A DNA stretch of 64,000 nucleotides from assembly GCA_910578645.1 (NCBI GenBank), contig CAJTQI010000006.1, positions 124,001-188,000 of the forward strand, given 5' to 3'. Position numbers and translations under genes: made by a program. This DNA comes from an uncultured Lachnospiraceae bacterium. GTDB lineage: Bacteria > Bacillota > Clostridia > Lachnospirales > Lachnospiraceae. Below the pieces are notes generated by a model that did not search any database, was not told the DNA's origin, and saw only the letters and a list, made by a program, of their open reading frames with translations. Of the stretch, positions 16,110 through 24,072 are shown in pieces. Position 1 is the first letter of the stretch. Each line of letters starts with the position of its first letter.

Positions 16110-17444
16110 CTATGCTTTTCCGCCTGTTCCAACCCACTCATCCAACATTTTAAGGGCCCGCACATAAATACGCACCGCACATTTTAAATTGTCCACCGCT
16201 TCCGCCTCATCGGCGCAGTGACAGTTCCCATGTCCTTCGGGCAACCCGATAGCCCCATAATCCCGTTCCATCCCCGGCCCGAAGGCCACCGCATTGGGAA
16301 TATGCCTGGCGTACGTCCCGCCTCCCATGACAAAAGGTTCTCCTTCCCGCCCGGTCTCCGCCGACCAGGCATCCATCAGCACGCCCACGAAAGCGTCATC
16401 CTTGCTCCGGTAATAGGGTAGATTATCCTGCACACTTTCCACCCTATACCCTGCCTGCTTTGCCTTCTCCTCCAGTATGGGCAGAAAACGGCTGCTCTTT
16501 ACCGTAACCGGATACCGGATATCCAGCACCAACCTGATATGCCCCTCCCTTAGCCTCAAAACCCCCGCGTTGCACGTCAGTCTGCCGGACAGTTCATCTT
16601 CGCAAGAAATTCCAAGCCCTACCCCGTATCCGTCCGACGCCGCCGCCTGCAGGAAAGAAACAGCCCGCCGCTGTGTCTCTCCCAATTTCTCTTTCAACAG
16701 TCTGTCAGCCAAAATGCCGATGGCATTCACCGTATTCTCCGGGTCGGCAGCGTGCCCGCTGATTCCTTCCCCATGCACCTCAGCCTTGCCCGCTGACAGC
16801 ATAAGCTGCGCCTGTGCGCTCTCGGGCACACTATTGCACACCGTACCGCCCTCCAACCGTGTAAACTGCTCCATCACCTCTTCTGTCTCCAGTTCCACAC
16901 GGCAGATTCCTTTCTCCCCACAACAGACCGGAAACCCGGAGTCTGCCACAAAAGAATAGTCCGGCGCCCGGTGATGGTTTGCATAATATTTTACATCCTC
17001 CATCCCGGTTTCTTCCATGACACCCAAAATCTGTCTGACACGGATATTTTTAAGCCCGCCATTTTCCTTACAGTAACGCACCGCATAATACGCGGCCACT
17101 GCCGGTCCTTTATTGTCCTGAACGCCTCTGCCGATTAAATAGCCCTTCTTCCTGTGCAGGGAAAAAGGCGGATACATCCACTCCCCCTGTGCAGGTACCA
17201 CATCCAGGTGATTCCATATGCCGATTTCTTTCTCTCCGTTTCCCGCCGTTATCGAAAGGCAGTATCCTTCATAAGCCGCGTATTCCATCCCGTCCCGCCG
17301 TGCATAGGATGCCATCTGTTCCATGGCTTGGCGGCATTCTTCGCAGCCCAGGCCCTTGTCCACACTTGGTATGGCTACCAGCCCGCCGATATCCTCAATG
17401 ATTTGCCCTTCTTTATCCTGTAGCCAAACACTAAGTTCATCCAT
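16110..17444 (-). CDS. M20 family metallopeptidase (PepV-like dipeptidase)
   Basis: A 444-residue M20 zinc peptidase. Visible metal and catalytic motifs: NHLDVVPAQGEW (His and Asp; the usual first residue Gly is Asn here), GRGVQDNKGPAVAA with the bridging Asp, and GVMEETGMEDVKYY with the general-base and ligand glutamates; the late FVMGGGTYARH provides the final ligand region. A lid domain interrupts the catalytic fold in the middle, as in PepV. The start codon overlaps the end of the response regulator by eight bases, so it belongs to the ABC transporter operon; it may degrade imported peptides or amino-sugar conjugates. Confidence 0.88.
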   Translation of the reverse strand: MDELSVWLQDKEGQIIEDIGGLVAIPSVDKGLGCEECRQAMEQMASYARRDGMEYAAYEGYCLSITAGNGEKEIGIWNHLDVVPAQGEWMYPPFSLHRKKGYLIGRGVQDNKGPAVAAYYAVRYCKENGGLKNIRVRQILGVMEETGMEDVKYYANHHRAPDYSFVADSGFPVCCGEKGICRVELETEEVMEQFTRLEGGTVCNSVPESAQAQLMLSAGKAEVHGEGISGHAADPENTVNAIGILADRLLKEKLGETQRRAVSFLQAAASDGYGVGLGISCEDELSGRLTCNAGVLRLREGHIRLVLDIRYPVTVKSSRFLPILEEKAKQAGYRVESVQDNLPYYRSKDDAFVGVLMDAWSAETGREGEPFVMGGGTYARHIPNAVAFGPGMERDYGAIGLPEGHGNCHCADEAEAVDNLKCAVRIYVRALKMLDEWVGTGGKA

Positions 17445-19005
17445 CTTTCTTCTTCCTTTCTGACATCTCCATCTGGTATTTCTTCGGCGTCATCCCTGTC
17501 TCCTGCTTGAAAAACCGGATAAACTGCGAAGTATCGTTATACCCCGACATCGTCGCAATCTCCGTCACCGAGTACTCCTCATGTTCCAACAATTCCCTTG
17601 CCCGCTCCATCCTGACTTGCTTGACATATGCAGCGAACCCGATTCCCTTTTTCTCGGCAAACAGATGGCTCAGATAGTCTTGGTTCATAAACAACTCTTT
17701 CTCTGCCAGTTCCCGCAGGGAAATTTCCTTGTCATAGTGCTGCCGCACATAGGAAGCCATCATTTCCACGATGTCCTTGCGCCCATTGTTATCTTCCGTC
17801 TGTTCCGTAAGCTTGCCTTTGCCTCTCGAGGATAATCCGGGCGCGCCCATCCTGCATATATTCTGGCTGATACGGCAAAGAAAGTGTTCCATTTCATCCA
17901 GGCTGTCAAACCGAAGAATACCCGCCTGGCTCCTGTGCAATGAGATATCCCCCTGTCCGCTTTCTCCAATAGCATGCAAAAACAACGTGACAAGCCTCGT
18001 GTACAACAGTTCCAGGCACTCCGCCTTCACCATAGCCACCCCTCGCAGTTGTTCAAAAACAGACTGTATACAGGCATATGCTTTTTCCCCACTGCCATCC
18101 CGCAGCGCCTCCCGGAGCTTGTCCTCCTCCCTCTGTTCCATGTAATATACGGACGGTTTTTCATTTTTTATTTTATCGGCAAAACAAATATCTTCCCCGT
18201 ATATCTTATATTTCAATGCCTCCCTTGCTTCCAGGTAGGCATTGCCCACACTGCCCGCCTCTTTATGCACAAAGCTGACACCCATCTTCGCATCATGGCC
18301 CTGCTCATACAACAGGTTCCATATTCTCCTTTGCAGGAAGAAATTCTCCGGCATTGGACAGATTACCAACACCCAACTGTCGAAATCGGGATTTAAGAGA
18401 CGCACCTGCTCCCAGGAAATGCCTTTATACATCTTCTCAACTTCTGACAAAAAATCCGGCGCATCCGGTTTCTTGTCCCTAAAGTGAATCACTGTGACCT
18501 GGTATTCCGGGAACACGGTCTTGAACATTTTTTCCTCCACAAAAGAAGTATATCCGGGATTACGGATACTGTTTCCGATAAATTTTGTGACAATATCCCT
18601 GCCTACAATGAGCGCCTCTTTCTTCTCGCTTCTGTTACGCTTCACGAATTTATCCAGACAATCATACAAAGCCTCTTTTTCAATGGGCTTAAGCAGATAA
18701 TCCGCCGCCCCGTTGCTCAACGCGGTACGTGCATACTCAAAATCCGAATAAGCGCTCAATATGACTACCTGGGTTGCGCTGTCCTCTTCCCGAATCCGCG
18801 CAAGAAGCGCCAGCCCGTCCATCTTGGGCATACGGATATCCGTCAGCACAAGCTCCGGTTTTTCTTTATGGTAGACAAGTTCCCCTTCTTCGCCGTTGAC
18901 TGCCTGCAGGATAAGGAACTGTCCGTCCGTATCATAATCCCTCACCAGTTTCACAAGGGATTGTCTTGCATACAGTTCGTCTTCCACTACCAGCACCTTA
19001 AGCAT
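17437..19005 (-). CDS. Response regulator with AraC output domain (YesN-like)
   Basis: A 522-residue response regulator. Receiver domain (residues 1-120): acidic pocket VVEDE, phosphoacceptor Asp in LVLTDIRMPKMDG, Thr/Ser in VVILSAYSDFEYA and Lys in YLLKPIEKEAL. A long middle part with no clear domain follows, and the C-terminal 100 residues are an AraC double helix-turn-helix (SLRELAEKELFMNQDYLSHL; SVTEIATMSGYNDTSQFIRF). AGGAGG precedes the ATG. The likely partner is the YesM-type kinase at 24073-25884 on the other strand. Between them lie the ABC transporter genes it presumably controls. Confidence 0.93.
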   Translation of the reverse strand: MLKVLVVEDELYARQSLVKLVRDYDTDGQFLILQAVNGEEGELVYHKEKPELVLTDIRMPKMDGLALLARIREEDSATQVVILSAYSDFEYARTALSNGAADYLLKPIEKEALYDCLDKFVKRNRSEKKEALIVGRDIVTKFIGNSIRNPGYTSFVEEKMFKTVFPEYQVTVIHFRDKKPDAPDFLSEVEKMYKGISWEQVRLLNPDFDSWVLVICPMPENFFLQRRIWNLLYEQGHDAKMGVSFVHKEAGSVGNAYLEAREALKYKIYGEDICFADKIKNEKPSVYYMEQREEDKLREALRDGSGEKAYACIQSVFEQLRGVAMVKAECLELLYTRLVTLFLHAIGESGQGDISLHRSQAGILRFDSLDEMEHFLCRISQNICRMGAPGLSSRGKGKLTEQTEDNNGRKDIVEMMASYVRQHYDKEISLRELAEKELFMNQDYLSHLFAEKKGIGFAAYVKQVRMERARELLEHEEYSVTEIATMSGYNDTSQFIRFFKQETGMTPKKYQMEMSERKKKDG

Positions 19006-19037
19006 TCGACTGCCTCCTTTACTTCCGCGTCCGCCTC

Positions 19038-19877
19038 TTATCCTTTCACCGAGCCGGCCGTAAGTCCTTTGATAATATATTTCTGCCCAAGACAGTAAAT
19101 AATAAGCATCGGCAGCATCGCCAAAAGATATGCGGTAAACGCCATCGTATAGTTAAAAGAATATTCCGTCTTAAAATTATACTGGAATAGCGGCAGCGTC
19201 CAAATTTCCTGGGTCCTGTTCAACATTAAAAGCGGAAGCATAAAGTCATTCCAAATCCACAAAGTATCCATGATTAACAATGTGGAAATCATGGGTTTTA
19301 CAAGGGGAAGTACAATCCTTACGTATGTGCCAAATACACTGCACCCGTCAATCTGCGCCGACTCTTCAATCTCATAGGGCAGCCCTCTGATATAATTTAC
19401 AAACAAAAATACACCCTGGGTCAGACTGAATGCGGCGTAAAGGATAATCAATCCCGTATGGTTGAGCATATTCAGCTTGGTCATCATCTTGGTAACCGGC
19501 AGCATGATAACCTGGGACGGAATGAACAGTCCCATTAACAGATAAAAGTAGACAGTCTTATAATAACGTTTTTCAAAATTCCTGGCAACCGCATAAGAAA
19601 CAGAAGGCACAAGAAGCAGAATCAACCCCACGGAAATCACCGTAATTTTAAAAGAGTTTCGCAAAAAAATCCAATAGTTGCTGTTCGTGAATAACTCCTT
19701 AAAGTTGCCCGTATAGAAGCTTTCAGGGAAAGCGAAAAAGCTTCTCCCCGCCTCATCCAATGTTTTAAAAGCATTGATTACCACAAGATAGAGGGGAAAC
19801 AGAATCAAAGTAAGCCCACACAAAAGCAGAATATTCCGAAATAGTTTCCAAATGGTTCCATCGTTTATTCTTTTCAC
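19038..19877 (-). CDS. Carbohydrate ABC transporter permease (MalG family)
   Basis: A 279-residue inner membrane component. The GTG start at 19877 overlaps the upstream permease stop codon (GTGA) and has GGGAGG eight bases before it. Six hydrophobic segments are visible, beginning LFRNILLLCGLTLILFPLYL. The EAA loop that contacts the ATPase reads EIEESAQIDGCSVFGTYVRIVLPL in pieces, typical of MalG-type permeases. It works with the MalF-like partner and the lipoprotein encoded upstream. The ATPase (usually a shared MsmK/UgpC-type subunit) is not in this operon. Confidence 0.95.
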   Translation of the reverse strand: MKRINDGTIWKLFRNILLLCGLTLILFPLYLVVINAFKTLDEAGRSFFAFPESFYTGNFKELFTNSNYWIFLRNSFKITVISVGLILLLVPSVSYAVARNFEKRYYKTVYFYLLMGLFIPSQVIMLPVTKMMTKLNMLNHTGLIILYAAFSLTQGVFLFVNYIRGLPYEIEESAQIDGCSVFGTYVRIVLPLVKPMISTLLIMDTLWIWNDFMLPLLMLNRTQEIWTLPLFQYNFKTEYSFNYTMAFTAYLLAMLPMLIIYCLGQKYIIKGLTAGSVKG

Positions 19878-20761
19878 TCGTTTACCCCTCCCTTCGAGGT
19901 CAGTTTCAGCTGTGTCAGCGAAAAGGCCGCCACAACAACAAACAAGATACACGCCTCCGCATTGGCCACGGAAAACCTCATATTCTTAAAGGCGTCATTA
20001 TAAATAAGGATACCGATAACTTCTGTGGCACGCACCGGGCCGCCCCCTGTCAACGCGTAGGGAAAATCAAAAGATGTAAAGCCCTGTTTAATTGTCAGCA
20101 CAAGATTCACCGTCACGGTAGGTAAAAGATAGGGCATCGTAATATACCGGAAGCGCTCAAAAGCCGTAGCTCCGTCGATTTTGGCCGATTCGTACTGCTC
20201 CTCAGGTATCTGCTGCAATCCCGCGATAAAGATGACCGTGGGCATGGCAACCGCCTGCCAAGCCTGCACGAATACCACCGCAGGGAGCGCTGTCTTGCCT
20301 GTCATCAACAGACTCTGGGAGAGCCAGCCGATTCCCAGAAGCTGCCCGATTAAAGGCACTACTCTGTAAAAAAGCTGGTCCCAGATAAGGGCAATCGTGA
20401 CGCCGCCAATCATAGCCGGCACAAAAAATATGGATTTTACAAAAGTTTTAAACCACCTTAAAGAGTTTAGGGAAATAGAAAGCAGCAACGATGCCAGAAT
20501 GACCACCACCACCAGCATGCAGCTATAAAAGAGCGTTGTTTTCAAAGAACCTAAAAAATTAGGGTTTTTGAACAGCAGCATATAATTCTTGAATCCCACA
20601 TAATCATAATCCACCGACATGCCATCCCAGTCCGTAAAACTATACTTTACACCATTCACCACGGATACTACATAAAAAAAAGTGTAGAGCGCCACCGGGA
20701 TAACCGTAAATGCGAAATAGACGGCTTTTCCAGGTACACGCCATTTTGTTGTTTTACTCAT
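19874..20761 (-). CDS. Carbohydrate ABC transporter permease (MalF family)
   Basis: A 295-residue permease with about six membrane segments, starting MSKTTKWRVPGKAVYFAFT. The sequence WDGMSVDYDYVGFKNY is the typical periplasm-facing loop of this group, and QIPEEQYESAKIDGATAFER is the EAA ATPase-contact loop. It is coupled to the next permease by a four-base overlap. A hairpin upstream (20859-20891) separates it from the binding-protein gene and may reduce its expression relative to that gene. Confidence 0.95.
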   Translation of the reverse strand: MSKTTKWRVPGKAVYFAFTVIPVALYTFFYVVSVVNGVKYSFTDWDGMSVDYDYVGFKNYMLLFKNPNFLGSLKTTLFYSCMLVVVVILASLLLSISLNSLRWFKTFVKSIFFVPAMIGGVTIALIWDQLFYRVVPLIGQLLGIGWLSQSLLMTGKTALPAVVFVQAWQAVAMPTVIFIAGLQQIPEEQYESAKIDGATAFERFRYITMPYLLPTVTVNLVLTIKQGFTSFDFPYALTGGGPVRATEVIGILIYNDAFKNMRFSVANAEACILFVVVAAFSLTQLKLTSKGGVNE

Positions 20762-20858
20762 ACTCTGTCCTTCATCCTTTCCTGACAGCCAACGTCACTA
20801 TGCATCCGCTTATGCTGACACAGCCGCCTATAGGCAAATTTCCTAAGTAAATACAAAT

Positions 20859-20891
20859 GGGACGGCATGGCAGCCCGTGCCCCGCCGTCCC
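20859..20891 (-). terminator. Intra-operon hairpin after binding-protein gene
   Basis: 8-bp stem GGGACGGC / GCCGTCCC with a 17-base loop, starting 10 bases past the stop codon of the lipoprotein gene and followed by ATTTGTATTT. It probably stabilises the 3' end of the binding-protein mRNA and partly terminates, giving more binding protein than permease. Confidence 0.65.
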
Positions 20892-20900
20892 AAAATCATC

Positions 20901-22244
20901 TTATTCTGCCGATGTAACGGCTATGGAAGCGTCCATATTTTTAAGCACTGCATCCACATCCTTGTCCGCCCAGAATCCCTGCACTACATTGTAGAGGTCT
21001 GTAACGACATTGTTGTTAATCGTGGAAGCCATCCAGTCATGGGTCTTGCCGGAATTAATCAGCTCTACCATCGGCGCGATACCGGTATCGTCATTGACTA
21101 CACCATTGATACAGGAAGGCGCGCCGTCGTTGTCGCAGAAGATTTGTGCATTCTGCGTATCTGCAAGATAAGCTAAGAACCTGTATGCCGCTTCCTTCTC
21201 CTCATCCGACGCCTTGGCGGACACACAGATTGCAGCGTCCACACCTGACAGACAGTTGGTGCTGTCCGCCGTATCATTGGGCAGCGGGAATACGCCAAGC
21301 TTCAAATCCGCATTCAGGGACGAGATTGTACCTCTCGCATAGGAACCGGTAATACACATCGCATACTGTCCGTTGGCGAAATTCTCCCAACACTGAGTAT
21401 CGGAAAGAGCGAGGGCATCCTCATTGGCATAGGAGAACAAAGTCTTCATCTTATCAAAAACCTGCGGAAACTCTGTATCCGCCGCAATCGTTGCTTCTCC
21501 TGCAACCGTCTTTTCAATGGTCTCCACGCCATTAGGCGCCCATGCGACTACCGCACCTTGGAACATATGTCCCACACGCCCCGGGTCTTTGCCGAACAGT
21601 CCCATTGGCGTGATGCCTGCCGCCTGCAAGGTATCGCATACCGCAAGAAACTCGTCCCAGGTAGTCGGCACTTCCAGACTGTTCTCTTCAAAAATCGTCT
21701 GGTTATAATATACCCCGATATAGTTACGGCTATAAGGAAGCGCATAGTACCCACCGTCCGCCTGCTTGGTCATCTCCAGGGAGGAAGGATTCACATTGTC
21801 TAAGAATGCCTGTCCGCTCAAATCCTGTACATATCCATTCTCCACCTTCTGTGCAAACTGCATCTGCGTAGGGTAATCGGAAAAAATAACCGGAATATCC
21901 CCTGATGAGATACGCGAAGTCAACACTGTCCCCGCGTCAGGCACCGTATTCATCTCAATAACAATATCGGGATTCTCCGCATTAAATTTATCGATAATCG
22001 CCTGGTATCCTTTCTGCGGTCCCTCCTCGCCTTTTTGCTGGAAAAACTCGATTGTCAAAACATCTCCCGACGGCTGTGCGTCAGCCTGTTCCTCTGCCGG
22101 CTCTTCCCCTGCCTCTTCCTGCTCCTGCGCATTTTCCTGGGATGCCCCGCTATTTTCCTGTGCTGTCTGCCCGGACTGTCCGCATCCTGCCAGAGCTGTA
22201 ACGGTCATTGCCGTACAAAGAATTACTGCTAATTTCTTTCTCAT
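20901..22244 (-). CDS. Carbohydrate ABC transporter substrate-binding lipoprotein
   Basis: A 447-residue family-1 extracellular solute-binding protein. The N-terminus is a lipoprotein signal peptide: MRKKLAVILCTAMTVTALAG then Cys at about residue 21 (lipobox ALAGC). A linker rich in Glu, Gln and Ala follows, then the sugar-binding fold beginning LTIEFFQQKGEEGPQKGYQ. The start at 22244 was chosen because GGAGG lies just upstream, at the edge of repeat copy B. It delivers a sugar or oligosaccharide to the two permeases encoded downstream. Confidence 0.95.
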   Translation of the reverse strand: MRKKLAVILCTAMTVTALAGCGQSGQTAQENSGASQENAQEQEEAGEEPAEEQADAQPSGDVLTIEFFQQKGEEGPQKGYQAIIDKFNAENPDIVIEMNTVPDAGTVLTSRISSGDIPVIFSDYPTQMQFAQKVENGYVQDLSGQAFLDNVNPSSLEMTKQADGGYYALPYSRNYIGVYYNQTIFEENSLEVPTTWDEFLAVCDTLQAAGITPMGLFGKDPGRVGHMFQGAVVAWAPNGVETIEKTVAGEATIAADTEFPQVFDKMKTLFSYANEDALALSDTQCWENFANGQYAMCITGSYARGTISSLNADLKLGVFPLPNDTADSTNCLSGVDAAICVSAKASDEEKEAAYRFLAYLADTQNAQIFCDNDGAPSCINGVVNDDTGIAPMVELINSGKTHDWMASTINNNVVTDLYNVVQGFWADKDVDAVLKNMDASIAVTSAE

Positions 22245-22251
22245 TTTTTCC

Positions 22252-22372
22252 TCCATTTCTGTGCTGCTTTTGTCTCAGCTTTTGTTGAGACAACGCATAA
22301 ACCGAGTTTGTGGCAAGCAGCGCGCAGACACAAATCTCGCGATTGAAAATTAAAATTTTCAACCTTTATATC
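22252..22372 (-). repeat. Three-hairpin intergenic repeat, copy B
   Basis: A complete copy of the repeat: hairpin 1 (GTCTCAGCTTTTGTTGAGAC), hairpin 2 (GAGTTTGTG / CACAAATCTC) and hairpin 3 (GATTGAAAATT / AATTTTCAA). It fills the whole space between the URO-D-like gene and the binding-protein gene, overlaps the last bases of the former, and its edge AAATGGAGG forms the ribosome site of the latter. Confidence 0.85.
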
Positions 22373-23316
22373 CTGTGATAGTTATGCGCCGCATCTACGG
22401 CGGCTTTTATATAATCGAGTCTGATACCCTGTCCCTGGATGGTACAGTCAGCCCCAATCATAATCCCTTTTGTGCCGAAAACATCAAGAATCTCTTTTAC
22501 TTCCTGCTCTATCGCTTCTTTTGGGCCGTTTAAAATATTTCCTTTATTGTTCATACCGCCCAGAATCGCTTTCCCGAAAGCTTCCCTACCCTTTTCCAGG
22601 CTGTATCCGTTATCCTTCACCGACCAGTTCACCAAGTCCGCCGGATAGCTTGTAAACCGCTCTACCCATGTCTTAAAATCGTACTCCGGTTCTCCGCAGA
22701 TATGCAGGATGTTGTATTTTTCCGGCATGTCCGCCGCCACGTTCAGAATCTGCAGGTCAGAGGGCTTCACCAATTTTTCCCACTCTTCTTCGCTGAAACG
22801 TCCGATTTCCCCAAACTGCGCGGAATAATAGATGCCGTCGGCGCCTGCCGCCAGATATCCTTTCGCCCACTCTTCCAACACGTCCGCAAGAATGCCTACG
22901 CCTGCCGCCACTGCCTCCGGCGTCTCTTTACTGTATTTCATGAGCACGTCGTCGCCAAATGCCATGGAAGCCGTCTTAAAAGGCCCGAACATTGTCTGGA
23001 AAATCAACACATCGTCGCCCGCTTGTTCCCTGATTCCTTTAATGACCGCTGCCATTTTCTCAAATTCTTCCGAATCTGTTCCCTTCATGCCCACCTTATA
23101 CCAGTCCTGTGCAGACGTAATCTGCCCGGTTACCGGATAAGGATAGTCCTGCATAATCTTGATGACGTCCATACCTGTCTCACGATACAGTTCCATATGC
23201 GCGTCAATCATCTCCTGCACGGTATACTTTGGATTGTAATGGAACCAAAATCCTGCCGGGACACAATCTGCTTCCTCCTTTTTCATGACTGCCAATACAC
23301 GTTCTGACTTTTTCAT
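22366..23316 (-). CDS. Uroporphyrinogen decarboxylase (URO-D) superfamily protein
   Basis: A 316-residue member of the URO-D/MtaA/CmuA TIM-barrel superfamily, starting MKKSERVLAVMKKEEADCVP. Expected motifs for the methyltransferase branch are partly present: ILHICGEPEYDF (His and Cys near residue 206) and IMIGADCTIQG near the end. It is not the haem enzyme; no haem genes are nearby and the sequence is short and divergent. It is the first gene of the sugar ABC transporter operon. Relatives occur next to sugar importers in gut Clostridia, but the reaction is unknown to me. GGAGG lies 14 bases upstream, a little far. Confidence 0.75.
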   Translation of the reverse strand: MKKSERVLAVMKKEEADCVPAGFWFHYNPKYTVQEMIDAHMELYRETGMDVIKIMQDYPYPVTGQITSAQDWYKVGMKGTDSEEFEKMAAVIKGIREQAGDDVLIFQTMFGPFKTASMAFGDDVLMKYSKETPEAVAAGVGILADVLEEWAKGYLAAGADGIYYSAQFGEIGRFSEEEWEKLVKPSDLQILNVAADMPEKYNILHICGEPEYDFKTWVERFTSYPADLVNWSVKDNGYSLEKGREAFGKAILGGMNNKGNILNGPKEAIEQEVKEILDVFGTKGIMIGADCTIQGQGIRLDYIKAAVDAAHNYHRI

Positions 23317-23451
23317 AATTTTTTCACGCTTACCTCCCTTTCTCTATTTTCATTTATTATAAACAGGAGATACTAAGAAAAAATAGAAGTATTCTTTGTC
23401 AATAAATAGGAATATCCTTAGAAAAAAAGTTAATTTGCAAAGCAAATTAAC

Positions 23452-23630
23452 TTTGCGAGTTTGCTTAGCAAACTCGGGATTAGCGAAAGGATTTCTTATG
23501 CAATAAGTATAGTAAATTTGCGAGTTTGCCTAGCAAACTCGGAATTAGCGGAGGAACTCCTTATGCAATAAGTATAGTAAATTTGCATGTTTGCTCCTCA
23601 AACTCGGATTAGCGGAGAATTTCTTATACA
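23452..23630 (+). repeat. Three tandem 65-bp hairpin repeats (family 3)
   Basis: Units start at 23452, 23517 and 23582, an exact 65-bp period. Each reads TTTGCGAGTTTGC, a short loop, GCAAACTCGG, then ATTAGCGGAGGAA and CTTATGCAATAAGTATAGTA. The GAGTTTGC / GCAAACTC arms form a hairpin. The third unit is broken by MITE copy 2 inside its TTATACA tail. The 23403-23451 stretch before them holds a further palindrome (GTTAATTTGC / GCAAATTAAC). No gene is seen in 23317-24072. Confidence 0.85.
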
Positions 23631-23934
23631 GATTAGGGTATCAAAAGGTGTTATCGTAAAATTTCACTGGCAGATTGCGTAAAATGTTCACGAAGTTGTC
23701 CTTCGGAGGAATATGAGATTTTCTTAATATTCCTTGAAATTTCCAGTAATTTCGGGGCATGGATGTCCCGAAAAGCCCAATGTTCGCCCGGATGGAGAAT
23801 AGAGGGCGGTTACATCCGTTTCCACAGATTTCCCGGAATATTTTAGAAAATCCATATGATGCAGACGGACACAAGGGAACATATTATGCAATCTGCCCTT
23901 GCAACTTATAATATGCAGCTTTTGACACGCTAAT
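23631..23934 (-). mobile_element. 304-bp palindromic MITE, copy 2
   Basis: Same length and ends as the copies at 426-729 and 49946-50249. It is flanked by a perfect 8-bp target duplication, CTTATACA, at 23623-23630 and 23935-23942. It is inserted in the tail of the third 65-bp repeat unit. The arms are long imperfect inverted repeats with GCAT/GCGTAAAATGTTC-type blocks in both halves. No transposase. Confidence 0.9.
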
Positions 23935-24072
23935 CTTATACAAAAAATAACGTTGTAAATTTATGTTGCGAATTTACCTCGCAAACTCACCACAACATAA
24001 AATACAGTCTGTTACAGATAAGTTTGTTATGATACACTAAGCCCAAGATTATAGAAGGGACTTTTTAGCAAA

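Noticed and set aside
22366..23316. Haem-pathway uroporphyrinogen decarboxylase (HemE)
   Set aside because: Sequence is divergent and in a sugar importer operon; only the superfamily level is supportable.
23641..23874. 77-codon ORF inside MITE copy 2 (and a 64-codon ORF in copy 3)
   Set aside because: The frames are not conserved between the copies and they are not transposase-like; they follow from the palindrome.
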